A stretch of DNA of 64,000 nt, from the NCBI GenBank assembly GCA_027924645.1, contig BSBN01000040.1, positions 2,728,001-2,792,000 of the forward strand, written 5' to 3'. Origin of the DNA: Cunninghamia lanceolata (Eukaryota; Streptophyta; Pinopsida; Cupressales; Cupressaceae). The translations under genes were made by a program, and so were the position numbers. Below, piece by piece: positions 1 to 11,250 of this stretch (its first letter is position 1; each line of letters starts with the position of its first letter). Below the pieces are notes generated by a model. That model made no database searches. It was not told the origin of the DNA and worked only from the letters and a program-made list of their open reading frames with translations.

Positions 1-1285
1 GTTGTGGTATGCTTAGACATTTTGATGTTTAGATTTAAAAATTTAATTTGATGGTTTGGTGTTAAATATTTGATTTAAATTTAGTTAGGATGCAGTTTTG
101 ACATTAAAATTGATTTGAAGCTTCTTTTTCTTATACACAGCATGAGTTGCCCTCTCAGCCACATGGGACCAAAAGGCAGCTTGAAATGGATGATGATCAA
201 ACTTAGTGTGCACACATGTTTTAGATTGATGGATGGATGATGGATGGTGATGACGACATGATGTATTAGATTGTTTATGACTATTTTAGTATTGACTATT
301 TCAGTATTGACTAGACATGTATATGTTTTGTGACTATTTCACTATTTTTACATGGACTGGTATTATGTCAGTATTTATATCTCATAGACTATTTCATCTA
401 GACTAGATTTTGCTATTTATTGAATTTCCACTATATACATCTATATTCAAACTTTAATTTCATATATCTCATATTTAACACTTCAAATTATATCATGTGT
501 TTAATTACACAAAATTGTAAATTTACTAATTCTAATTAGATAAGAGAAAATTTTCAATTGATTTAATTTATTAAACATTTATTAGACACAGACCCTAGGT
601 TGGATATTTTATAGACTAAACGTACCTTCCCTAAATAAATTTCAAAAATAAAATGAAAATTAACAAGTTGTTGAACTAGAATGAATATGTTTGGATTTAC
701 ATGAGTCAAATGTTGGGACACTTGTGTTATTGATTAGATTTTTCAATCTACTAACCATGTTTAATCAATTTATTTTTAATTCTAGATTAAACATTTCATA
801 GATCAATACCTTCCCTATAAATTTACGAAAAGAATTTAAATAAAATTAGAGAAATACCTGTACTGTTTAAATTTAAAATTTAAGAAATTTTGAAAATTAG
901 AGAAATTAAAGTCTACCCTAAATTATATGAAAAGAAAAATAGAGCAATTTACATGTAACATAATAATAACTTAATCAATTCAAGCACTTAATAACTTAAT
1001 CAATTTCATCAAGAGCATTAAATAATAACATTCCTGAAGTAGACAAACTACTGGATTAGCTTTCAAATCATGTCTTTGTATGGTTGTAATGATTCCAACT
1101 TCATCTCATAGTTCTCAGAAACCCAATTTATCAGTAGCTAAGAATCTTCAAAGGCAAATGTTTCGAGTTCTCAATTTCAAAGCTAGCATGACTTCCAAGG
1201 AAAGAGCTTTTTAGTTAACAACATTTTTGGAAGTCTAATTAAAAGGGGAATGGGAGTTCTACTCTCCCATTTTCTCAAGTTAGAA
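1..1285. other. AT-rich stretch without a gene
   Basis: I see no coding segment, RNA gene or LTR boundary here. The sequence is AT-rich with short near-repeats of a phrase like gactatttcagtattgacta around 285-420. It probably consists of decayed repeat DNA flanking the Gypsy relic to its right. Confidence 0.5.
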
Positions 1286-2470
1286 CTACCCCAACTCTAG
1301 CTCTTGTCCTACATCTAGCTTCATCAAAGTGGAAATCAAAATCCTAATTTTACCAATAGTGGTTACCTTTAGGTTGTCGGAGCCACATAAGATCTCTCTA
1401 CACGTAGTGATATTGGTGTGGCAATATCTCACTCTCCAAGAGGGATAAGGGAATGATGTTGACCATGGCCCCATCATCCATGAGGATCCTCTTAAAGAAA
1501 TTATCATAGATCCATACTTGTAAATATAGGTTGAGGGGTCTCCTCTTCTAGCTAGCTCAACCTTTGTAGGGATTTTCTTGAGGTTTAGAAAGAAACATAG
1601 ATCGTGTAACTCAGTGTTGGGTGGGCTCAAATTAGGTCAACTTCGTTGATAGGATATTTTGGGGGTGGTGTTATATGGTTTATATATTTCAATTCGATGG
1701 CCTCTAGAAGGGATACATGATATGATGAGGATTTTCTCTCAATGAACAAGATTTTTGTGAACATCTTTATGAGATCATCCACCAAGTTGCAAGGACCAAT
1801 AGAATTAGGAGTGGGGTCAACCATGGAGACTGCATGCATGTGATACTCCACTTTTGGAGATGCCCAAGGTTCTTGGTTTTCATCATTTTGAACTAATTCA
1901 ACTAATCCCAACATTTTGGTCTCTCCCTTTATCCCCATTTGAGGGGTGTTAGATCCTTCTAGGTGAGAGGCGACTATTGATCTAGATGTGGAGGGATTAG
2001 GATGATTGGGATGATTCAAAGTGTTCTTGTGCTTACATGGTGGGAAGCGATTTTGGTAGATCCACAAATTAGAGTTTTGAGTGGCGATGGGCTATAGGAA
2101 ATTATGGTTCAGGGTGTCCTAGAGATGATTATAGGTCCATGAACAAGTGTTTTTATTTTGATGATTATACATCCATCAACTCTCAAAATGTACTCAAAAG
2201 ATTTCTTGTAGGATTTATATGGGAGATTTTGAACCTCCTCTTGTGTGTCCCTATTTAGGGCATGCAAGAAAAGATCACAAAGATCCATGTGGTCCATGTG
2301 TGGCACACTAGTTGAAGAGTAAAGCATCAGTCTCCACCTAGTTATGAAATGGGCCACTAACTCATTTGGATCCTATTTGACACTAGGGAATTCTCTAATC
2401 GTACTTCTAACCAGCTTATTCATGTTAAAGAAAGTAACAAACTCAAAAATTAGCATTTTGTATGTAATTT
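1286..2470 (-). pseudogene. Gypsy-type gag-protease relic
   Basis: On the minus strand, reading from about 2470 down, a gag-like segment carries FEFVTFFNMNKLV and then, after one in-frame stop, DPNELVAHFITRWRL. This resembles the conserved gag stretch of plant Ty3/Gypsy elements, where a Pro-Asn-Glu motif precedes a Phe-x-x-(R/K)-Trp-Arg motif. A proline-rich linker follows (about 2067-1627), then a retropepsin-like segment at about 1500-1430 reading RILMDDGAMVNIIP. In that segment the usual D-(S/T)-G-A catalytic motif appears as DDGA. The frame shifts at least twice and has stops, so no protein is expected. RT is not visible downstream on this strand (below 1286). Family assignment to Gypsy is fairly sure; the lineage is not. 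Confidence 0.7.
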
Positions 2471-2589
2471 CATCAATCTACACTAAATAATAACTTAATC
2501 AATTTGCATTAGTTAGTTTTTCATAACTTCTATGTACAATAAAAAGAGCTCCCCTTAGCTTCAAGAAATATAAATATTCTATATTGACA

Positions 2590-3115
2590 AGGCCAACCAC
2601 ATGAAGGTGGAAGCTCATATGGCCTCACCTAAGACCTAAGACACGTGTATTCTAGTTCTATGTAGGACACCTAAGACACATATTGTATAGACACCTAGAA
2701 ATTATAACTTTCTACCTAAGACACAGGCTCTAGACACCTATTACATGGTAGACCTAGTTGACATGTCTAGTATCTACCTAATCCACCTAGATTAAATTAA
2801 AACCTTATTCTAGTCTCTAGACAAGTAGTTGATATATACAGTACTATCTACCTAAGACATGCCTAGATTCCATATTATATCTCTAGACAAGTAGTTGATA
2901 TATAGTATCTACCTAAGACACCTAGATTAGATTAAATGCCTTTTTTCTAGTCTTTATCTACCTAGTTGACATATAGAATAACTAAGACATAGGTAGAGAC
3001 ACATGTATTATATAGTTAGAACTCAAGACACCTAGAGACACCTAGATTTCATACAATGTTATTCTCTAAGTCTAGATCATCTAAGATTTTATACTTGACA
3101 CCTAGAAGTTGAAGA
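2590..3115. repeat. Degenerate short tandem-like repeats (gacacctag-rich)
   Basis: Phrases such as ctacctaagacac, gacacctag and agacaagtagttgatata recur many times at irregular spacing of roughly 50-105 bases. This looks like a decayed minisatellite. No coding frame is supported. Confidence 0.5.
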
Positions 3116-3530
3116 CTGTAGTTATGAAACATGTGTAGAGATCATACCTGTGCAACAAGAAATAATAGATTTGAATCCTTTCAACACTACATGTGAAAAA
3201 TTGCAAAAACAAATATAGAGGTCAAGCCACGATGAAACATATATTAAAATTTAAAAGGTCTCTAGAGATCATTTTATTTAAAGATAGAATTTGTTAAGAA
3301 GTTCCATTGAAATTATAAGGAAAGGAAAGAACTATTGAAGCATAAATTAAAATAATTAATAGTATAGGTCTAGTGAATACTTGAAATAAAGTGTAAGTGA
3401 AATTTAACATAGGTTCTATGTTTCCAGCCTCTATTATGATTGCAAAAAGCATCTCCTGCACCATGTAATGTATTGTAAAAAAGTTAGAATGTGTAATTAT
3501 CTTTAAGAGAATTAGGAATATTAATATGAA
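3116..3530. other. AT-rich stretch, nothing identified
   Basis: No reading frame, terminal repeat or RNA gene is apparent between the degenerate repeat and the ttaagggg minisatellite. Confidence 0.4.
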
Positions 3531-3534
3531 GGCT

Positions 3535-3990
3535 TAAGGGGACTTAAGAGGATGGATTAAGGGGAGATGCAATCAATTAGGGAAATGACAGTTTACCTAA
3601 CTTATGGAACATAGCTAGGGGATGGCTTAAACGGAGTTAAGAGGATGCATTAAAATGGGAGTTAAGAGGATGGATTAAGGGGAGATGGAATCAACTATAG
3701 TATTTAAATGGTAAGGGTACATGCACTAACTTATATCATTTAGCCAGGGGATGGCTTAAGGTGAGTTAAGAGGATGTCTTAAGGGGAGATGGTCCAATCA
3801 ACTATAGTATTTTTGGTAAGGGTACATGCACTAACTTATATCATTTAGCTAGGGGATGGCTTAAGGGGAGTTAAGAGAATGTCTTAAGGGGAGATGTAAT
3901 TAATTAGGGGATATGACTTACCCAACTTATGGAACATAACTAAGGGATGTCTTAAGGGGACTTAAGAGGATGGCTTAAGGGGAGATGCAA
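3535..3990. repeat. ttaagggg minisatellite next to the transposase 3' end
   Basis: About five imperfect units of roughly 80-120 bases are built around cttaaggggagttaagaggatg, followed by either caatcaattagg or caatcaactatagtattt and then acttat(gg/at). The array merges on its right with the triplicated block beginning at 3899, which carries the same ttaagggg words. It lies downstream of the minus-strand transposase gene. It may therefore be a subterminal repeat of that element; this is inference. Confidence 0.65.
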
Positions 3991-4092
3991 TCAATTAGTT
4001 AAGTTATCAATCATATTAAATCCTAAACTCACATCCTAGACAAAGATTAATAGTTGAAAAATTTCTACATACCTGTTAATCATTTAAAACAT

Positions 4093-4392
4093 TTACTCCA
4101 TTGTACCATCTGCATCCTCTCTTTTTTGCATTGCATCTACGATTGTTTCATGCTCTTCCATAGAAAGTGTCCATAATTCTTTTGTGACAAGTCTCCCTTT
4201 ATATCTCACTAATTGTATATTTGTTGCCACAATCAAATGCAAGTAGTGCAAAATTTTCTTATGTCTTTCATAATCTTCAAATGCAAGTATACCATTCCTC
4301 CTTATCAAATATTTACGTAACCAAGTGCCAGTAACAACTACAGAACCTGTTGGACACTCAAAATTATCATCATCTACTCTAGGTTGTAACAA
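4093..4392 (-). pseudogene. Duplicated last exon of the transposase, copy farthest from the gene
   Basis: A 99-codon frame begins MLQPRVDDDNFECPTG and ends KREDADGTME before a stop. It corresponds to the C-terminal part of the transposase, with GTWLRKYLIRRNGILAFEDY and TKELWTLSMEEHETI as recognisable stretches. Exon sequence further 5' (about 4393-4536, reading VFVAPEGNEEETKYWLARC) is present but separated by a 55-bp tandem duplication that shifts the frame. With no gene body attached, this copy should be non-functional. Confidence 0.75.
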
Positions 4393-4440
4393 CTACAGAA
4401 CCTTTTGGACACTCAAAATTATCATCATCTACTCTAGGTT
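4329..4440. repeat. 55-bp tandem duplication inside the last exon
   Basis: The stretch starting gtaacaactacagaacc at 4329 is repeated directly from about 4384, with g-to-t in cctgttgg/ccttttgg. The same duplication is found in the other two exon copies (about 5302-5413 and 6274-6386), so it existed before the triplication. It shifts the frame between the WLARC segment and the rest of the exon. Confidence 0.8.
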
Positions 4441-5065
4441 GTAACAACTTATGTTTTGCCTCAACACACCGAGCCAACCAATACTTTGTTTCCTCTTCGT
4501 TACCCTCGGGTGCAACAAAAACATACACATGTCTGGGAAAAACATTTCAAATTCAATAAATCACAAAAATATACATACATACATATGTACAATTAAATAT
4601 ATACTTCCAAAAAATGTAATTAATTAGGGGATATGACTTACCTAACTTATGGAACATAACTAAGGGATGTCTTAAGGGGACTTAAGAGGATGGCTTAAGG
4701 GGAGATGCAATCAATTAGTTAAGTTATCAATCATATTAAATCTTAAACTCACATTCTAGACAAAGATTAAAAGTTGAAAAAATTCTAAGTTAAGTTAGCA
4801 ATCAATTAGTTAAGTTATCAATCATATTAAATCCTAAACTCACATCCTAGAATGTCTTAAGGGGAGATGTAATTAATTAGGGGATATGACTTACCTAACT
4901 TATGGAACATAACTAAGGGATGTCTTAAGGGGACTTAAGAGGATGGCTTAAGGGGAGATGCAATCAATTAGTTAAGTTATCAATCATATTAAATCCTAAA
5001 CTCACATCCTAGACAAAGATTAAAAGTCAAAAAATTTCTACATACCTGTTAATCATTTAAAACAT

Positions 5066-5365
5066 TTACTCCATTGTACCATCTGCATCCTCTCTTTTTT
5101 GCATTGCATCTACGATTGTCTCATGCTCTTCCATAGAAAGTGTCCATAATTCTTTTGTGACAAGTCTCCCTTTATATCTCACTAATTGTATATTTGTTGC
5201 CACAATCAAATGCGAGTAGTGCAAAATTTTCTTATGTCTTTCATAATCTTCAAATGCAAGTATACCATTCCTCCTTATCAAATATTTACGTAACCAAGTG
5301 CCAGTAACAACTACATAACCTGTTGGACACTCAAAATTATCATCATCTACTCTAGGTTGTAACAA
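5066..5365 (-). pseudogene. Duplicated last exon of the transposase, middle copy
   Basis: This is almost identical to the copy at 4093-4392, with Ser-to-Tyr near the start (CPTGYVVV) and Leu-to-Ser in HYSHL. It keeps the 55-bp internal duplication upstream of the frame, so that duplication came before the larger tandem amplification. It has no promoter or upstream exons of its own. Confidence 0.75.
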
Positions 5366-6025
5366 CTACAGAACCTTTTGGACACTCAAAATTATCATCA
5401 TCTACTCTAGGTTGTAACAACTTATGTTTTGCCTCAACACACTGAGCCAACCAATACTTTGTTTCCTCTTCGTTACCCTCGGGTGCAACAAAAACATACA
5501 CATGTCTGGGAAAAACATTTCAAATTCAATAAATCACAAAAATATACATACATACATATGTACAATTAAATATATACTTCCAAAAAATGTAATTAATTAG
5601 GGGATATGACTTACCTAACTTATGGAACATAACTAAGGGATGTCTTAAGGGGACTTAAGAGGATGGCTTAAGGGGAGATGCAATCAATTAGTTAAGTTAT
5701 CAATCATATTAAATCTTAAACTCACATTCTAGACAAAGATTAAAAGTTGAAAAAATTCTAAGTTAAGTTAGCAATCAATTAGTTAAGTTATCAATCATAT
5801 TAAATCCTAAACTCACATCCTAGAATGTCTTAAGGGGAGATGTAATTAATTAGGGGATATGACTTACCTAACTTATGGAACATAACTAAGGGATGTCTTA
5901 AGGGGACTTAAGAGGATGGCTTAAGGGGAGATGCAATCAATTAGTTAAGTTATCAATCATATTAAATCCTAAACTCACATCCTAGACAAAGATTAAAAGT
6001 CAAAAAATTTCTACATACCTGTTAA

Positions 6026-9000
6026 TCATTTAAAACATTTATCCATTGTACCATCTGCATCCTCTCTTTTTTGCATTGCATCTACGATTGTCTCATGCTC
6101 TTCCATAGAAAGTGTCCATAATTCTTTTGTGACAAGTCTCCCTTTATATCTCACTAATTGTATATTTGTTGCCACAATCAAATGCGAGTAGTGCAAAATT
6201 TTCTTATGTCTTTCATAATCTTCAAATGCAAGTATACCATTCCTCCTTATCAAATATTTACGTAACCAAGTGCCAGTAACAACTACAGAACCTGTTGGAC
6301 GCTCAAAATTATCATCATCTACTCTAGGTTGTAACAACTACAGAACCTTTTGGACACTCAAAATTATCATCATCTACTCTAGGTTGTAATAACTTATGTT
6401 TTGCCCCTCAACATACCGAGCCAACCAATACTTTGTTTCCTCTTCATTACCCTCGGGTGCAACAAAAACATACACGTCTGGAAAAAACATTTCAAATTCA
6501 ATAAATCACAAAAATATACATACATACATATGTACAATTAAATATATACTTCCAAAAAATGTATCGAAAAGAAATATTGAATAAATTTGTACCTTCTTGT
6601 ATGAGGTATGAAATATGGTCATAGTCATTCGATGCTTGCAAATGATTATCCTCCTCAAATGTTATCTCATTTTGATCATGTGTTTGTAGAGGTGTTAAGG
6701 ACTTTTGTTGCCATTCTTCAACCCAATCTATATTTTAACATGCTTCTCACTCACCTGCAATACAAAACTGACAAAAACATGTGAGCTCCCTAGTCCATAG
6801 AGTCCCAGTGCTTGCATTTGAACTCTTAAATGAATGCCATTTTTCTGATCCACTAATTGTATCACAATCAAATCAGGGAGGAATGTTTTCTTCTTCATCC
6901 AACCAAAAAAATAGTTGAACTTTAGAGTTCTCATTGATCTTGTAGTTAATTTTGCATTACACCAATCCACAATTGCACGTACATCTTGAAACTTTGTTGC
7001 ATCATGAAATTTTAGTTGCTCCCCAACAAGAGCCCTTTTCACACATGCTCCAGCTCCATCATGTTCTCCTTTACCATGTCCAGCTTCAAAGAAACTCCAA
7101 ATATGTTAGATATTATTTTCTTTATGGACCCTACTTAACCACAAAAACATTCAAGAATTTTTGAATTGACCTGTACAATTGTCTGACCATATGAAATGTT
7201 GTGTCATCTAGATTTGTATTTCTTTTAAGTTGTTGTAAAATACTTTGAAACAATACTACACAAACTCTAATGAATGTAATTAGTTATTACTCACATAGAA
7301 ATGGTACTCTCTCAAAATTTTCTTTTCATCTTCTATACTATCAACTGCATGTCTATATACAATATGAATAAATATGGCCACCTGTACTGAGTTATAATAT
7401 TGTGAATGAATCTCCTCTTGTGGAGCAAGTGTACAGTTTTCTGCAAAGTCAACCATTGAAAGTATAGTTCTAATAGGAAATGTGTTCTTACATCTGCGAA
7501 ATTGTTCATCAAGCCACCGAGCATATTGAGAATGTTTGACATATTTATACATAATCTTATACCTGAACTCTATAATCAATGCATGTACACTACTTTGTTC
7601 TGTGACTAACTCACAGTGCTTTCCAATTTTTCCATCCTTTAATGGATATTGAACATTGGTGAACCTCTTCACCTCCACTAACTATTGTCTAAAATCATGT
7701 GAACTACTTTCATGCATGCATTCTCCTAACAACGAAAGGTTACCACATCTATTGCATTGTCCAGAAACACATGGTTTTGAAAAATAGAATTGCCCTTCAG
7801 TTGTTTCACAAAGTATACTTATTATAAAATCCTTAACTGTTGTAGGTGGCATATTAATACCACATTCTTGCATAATTTGGTTAGTATGCAAAGCACAATG
7901 TATATTTCGAAAAACATCATAAAAATAATGAAATTGCACATGAATTTTACAACAACAAGAGATTCTTTGCTTATTAACCTTGACATTTCTCAAATGATCT
8001 TTGACTTATACTAAAATTTTCTATAATTGAATCATCTAGAAATTTTGTATATAATTCTGTTTGAGTCATGTCTAAAATATGTTTTGGATGAGGATCACGA
8101 TTTTTTGACCCCACCCTTAATTTCAAAACTTCTCGAGCATTTGATGAAACCCTTGTATTATCATGCCAATATTTTTCAATCAAAGACCTAATTTGATTGT
8201 TTAATTTCATGTCAGACCTTGGGAGTCTACCACTAAAAGTCCAACATTGGTTGACTGGATCCTCTTCAATACTTAGTCTTCTCTTTGCTGCTCTTCTTAA
8301 AGTTATAGCATGCACATTTAAATATCCACTTGTTTTACGTATCATTCTTTTTCTCACAACTAATTTATTAACTAAAGCAGTTGTTATTGCTCTACATGTT
8401 GCATTCTTATCCTTAGATCGACTATTTTTTCTTATAGAACTAATAGCATTAGCAACACTAGACATAACTTGTTCCATTGATTCATCCACCATTTTGGGTT
8501 TTACAAAAATGTCCAATTTTTTCATTACTTTTCTCATTTTTGTCATTCTCATCAATTGTAATACAAGTTGACATTGAAATCCAAGAGTTTTTCTATAAAA
8601 AATATGTTTGTACAATCTATTTGCATGTGTTCGAATTTGTCTCCAAGATATCTTACCATGAAGATCCTTCAAAACATTACTTTCAATTTTTAAAAAAATA
8701 TTTTCATTTTCATGCATACAAGGGTTTTCATTTTTATTTTTTATTGTCTTGTTTCTAGTAGAAGCATTTATCTCATCAACATTATATCCAGCTTGCTTTA
8801 AATCTCATTATCATTGAATGGATCATTCGAAGACATACCTGGATTCATTCTTATATTTGCATTTTCCATGTTCTTGACCTCTTCCACATTTGCATACTCT
8901 ACATTTATTTCATTCAAATTGGTCTCCTCTTCAATGTTCTCCTCCTCAATGTTCTCCTCTTCAATAGTCATCAAACTGGATGCTACATCATTCTTCATAT

Positions 9001-9118
9001 TTTTAATCCTCTCTCTCTTATCTCTTTGTCATTTTGCCTCTTTCTCTCAATGTGCTTCAATTTCTTCAACTGTCATAACCTTCCTCTTCTTTTTTTGTTG
9101 ACATTTATTTGATCCCAT
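6026..9118 (-). pseudogene. HGKGE-type transposase-like gene, broken
   Basis: Read on the minus strand from an ATG at 9118 (MGSNKCQQKKKRKV), the segments follow the order of one protein of about 800-900 residues. First is a lysine/glutamate-rich N-terminus (9118-8798). Next comes a basic domain with DPVNQCWTFSGRLP (8797-7974). A Cys-rich stretch, SCCCKIHVQFHYF then CVSGQCNRCGNLS, follows at 7993-7682. The core carries WSDNCTGQFKN and FFEAGHGKGEHDGAGACVK (about 7190-7020), and the last part is VYVFVAPEGNEEETKYWLAR plus the terminal exon. The SDN aspartate and the HGKGExDGxGxxxK block match large unclassified multicopy families that I recall from mosses, lycophytes and cnidarians. I read them as a DDE-type (RNase H-fold) transposase core, but the superfamily is uncertain. 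Several frameshifts and stops (for example TGA for Arg twice near 9050) make it a pseudogene. Confidence 0.7.
6478..6592 (-). other. Intron of the transposase pseudogene
   Basis: On the minus strand the exon ends ...ATACAAGAAG, then gtacaaattt opens a 115-bp AT-rich intron that closes ttttttccag before ACGTGTATG. Splicing joins YLIQE to DVYVFVAPEG in frame, with GT-AG ends and a pyrimidine-rich acceptor. Part of this intron is included in each tandem copy, which shows the amplification happened at DNA level. Confidence 0.75.
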
Positions 9119-9216
9119 GATTATCAAATTGTGTTGGATCTCTTCTTAAAAAATGTATGAAATACAAGTAGAAATAGATCCTTTGTTCAATATGATAGTT
9201 GCTTGATATTTGTTTG

Positions 9217-9594
9217 ATCTCTCCAAGAAATTGAATCCTTCTAAAAAATGGATTTCCTACTTCATCACATCTGAAAATTCTCTTAATGATTGAATCCCTA
9301 TAAAAATTGCATAAAATATGTCCTCTTAAAAGCTTGAATTAACACTTTGCATATAAAAAAGTTGTAGAATTTGTCGTTGTTGGTGTATTGGTAAAAATGA
9401 ATGTTTCTCCAAGAAGTTGAATGCCTGTAAAAAAAAAAATTCTACTTCATTTCATCTAAAAATTCTCCTTATGATTGAATCCCTGTAAAAATTGCATAAG
9501 ATATGCCCCGTTGAGAGCTCGAATAAACACTTTACAAATTAAAAAATTGTAGAATCTATCGTTGTCCATCGTATTGGTAAAAGGGAATGTTACA
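9217..9594. repeat. Direct duplication of about 190 bp upstream of the transposase
   Basis: Two copies, about 9217-9407 and 9408-9594, share tctccaagaa(a/g)ttgaat, gattgaatccct, aaaattgcataa and gtattggtaaaa in the same order with scattered differences. They lie just upstream of the transposase start codon, in the position of a promoter or subterminal region. No terminal inverted repeat with the left side was found. Confidence 0.7.
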
Positions 9595-9639
9595 GGTTTC
9601 AGATCGTACTACAAATTTTTTTTTAAAAAAATGGCTAAA

Positions 9640-10637
9640 ATAGAAATGGGTGCCCATTTAAAAATGGGTACCCATTCTAAAAAAGAAGAAACGAGTACCT
9701 GGTTTGTGAAAATGAAAATAAAATGGGTACCCGTTTGTAATAGGCACCTGTTATAAGTGGGTACCCATTTTTTATTTTTTCAAATGTGACACCCATCAAT
9801 TTGCCTTGGTTTTAGGATTGCTGAAGGCTTGGAAACCCAAGCCTTGGACCTGCAACTAAGAAGCCATGAAAACAATGGGAGAAAAAACTAGTTTCACCAC
9901 TGTGGCTGACGACTTTTTTTTCAAAATATTTTAACAAAATTAAAACCCATTATAGATATGAAAGTCTAGTTTTCAAATATGTAATTTTTTTTACTATTGA
10001 ACATAATTTTCTATTTATTAATTATTTTCTAAACAAACTAACTCATAAAATTGAAATAACATAGCTTACTATTTTTTTAATAACTTTTGATTTTGGAAGT
10101 TTCTTGAAAAAAAAATTTTGTCTAACCAAACTAGACATCATTCTCTACATGATGAAAAAAAAAATTACTGAATTGATTAGTTTAACTCAAATTATGTTGG
10201 CGGTACACAAGGGGTTTTAAAAAACACTAATTAGGCTCATTAAAAAAATATTTATCAAAAAATTACAAAAAATTATCCTGACCAAAATTCAACATCCTAA
10301 AAATCTTTCCACAAAATGAATTAGAAAAATATATTAATTTAGGTCAAATTATGTTGGTCGTACACATGCATGCTTTTGCAAAAAATAGGGGACTTTTAAA
10401 AAGTCACTTTTTGCACATCCAATAAAAACACAACTTGCATCATCTAGGTATTAGAAAAAATTACATATTTGAAAACTAAAAACAAAATCCTACATTTCTT
10501 ATTTTTACATCATCTTAATATGTTATGTGCAAGTGCTTCAAATTGTCACTCCAAGTACGACAAAATTTGAAAAACAGGGAAAACACTTCCACTTTTTGGC
10601 CAAAAAGTGAACTCATCTTCTTGCACTTACCCAATGA
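9640..10637. repeat. Repeat R, copy 1 (GGGTACCC-rich, about 1 kb)
   Basis: This unit shares its order of blocks with 53920-54927. The 5' part carries palindromic GGGTACCC words (9667, 9725, 9759). Then come ccttggacctgcaa, ggctgacga, agttttcaaatatgtaattt, caaattatgttgg twice, and the end block ggccaaaaagtgaactcatc followed by cttgcactta. An inverted pair, ctagttttcaaatatgtaat at 9966-9985 and its complement at 10459-10478, spans about 500 bp in the centre. No coding frame is seen. The right edge meets Copia A gag at about 10637. It may be a non-autonomous DNA element, but I see no clear terminal repeats or target duplication. Confidence 0.7.
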
Positions 10638-11250
10638 AACTGCTTACGAAGATGAAAGCCCTGATGATGTTGAAGCAAATTTTGTAAGAACACTGAAGAA
10701 ATGCTCTGGAAAATATAAAGTTAAGCTACCCTTCAAATGTTTCAATTGTGGAAAGGTTGGTCACTTTGCATCTAAATGTCCTCTTAAAGAAGCTAGGAGA
10801 TATAATAGAAATAGTAAATTCAAAAGGAGTCTATTTTCCATACAAGACAGCTATTCTTCAAAAGATGAGGATCATGATGATTCAAATGATGAAACACTTT
10901 TCTTGGCCATGAGTGTTGGTGACAAAAAGGATGATGTTGGAAAATGTGGAAAAACTGATACCTTGCAAACAATCCAAAACAATGAAAGATCAATGGTTGT
11001 ATGGACTACCTTCCATGCAAAAGAAGGAACCAAAGCTTGGGTTATTGATAGTGGTTGTTCAAATCATATGATTAGTGACAAAGAGAAGTTTATCATTCTT
11101 GAGAAGTGGGATGGTGGAGCTGTCAAGTTTGGAGGTGATGAGTCAACTCAAATATGTGGAAAAAGTGTCATAACTATTTATGGAAAGAACATGACTAAGG
11201 ATGTTATCTATGTCAAAGGTTTACAGCACAATCTTCTCAGTGTTAGTTAG
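10638..11250 (+). pseudogene. Copia A gag end and protease
   Basis: The frame enters at DESPDDVEANFVRTLKK. It has a CCHC nucleocapsid knuckle at about 10735 (CFNCGKVGHFASKC) and a Copia-type aspartic protease at about 11037 (WVIDSGCSNHM, where D-S-G is the catalytic triad). GLQHNLLSVS follows, which in this family links protease and integrase. A TAG at 11248 interrupts the frame; Copia B has a Gln codon context there (SVSQM). The first 110 bases of the open frame (10525-10637) belong to repeat R and are not Copia coding sequence. Confidence 0.85.

Larger units (their letters stand above)
3899..6563 (-). repeat. Three tandem copies of the transposase 3' end (720, 973 and 972 bp)
   Basis: Three direct copies are visible: 3899-4618, 4619-5591 and 5592-6563. 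Each contains the last coding exon of the minus-strand transposase, part of the preceding intron and the downstream ttaagggg repeats. Copies 2 and 3 carry an additional internal duplication of about 250 bp in the downstream part. Each joint falls at the pentamer ATGTA (3894-3898, 4614-4618, 5587-5591, 6559-6563). That word is shared by the intron (tccaaaaaatgta) and the downstream repeat (ggggagatgtaattaatt). Copies differ by only a few bases, so the amplification is younger than the decay of the gene. Confidence 0.85.

Noticed and set aside
8197..9101. Plus-strand frames rich in Phe, Ser and Leu opposite the transposase
   Set aside because: They are antisense shadows of the minus-strand transposase, whose motifs are recognisable.
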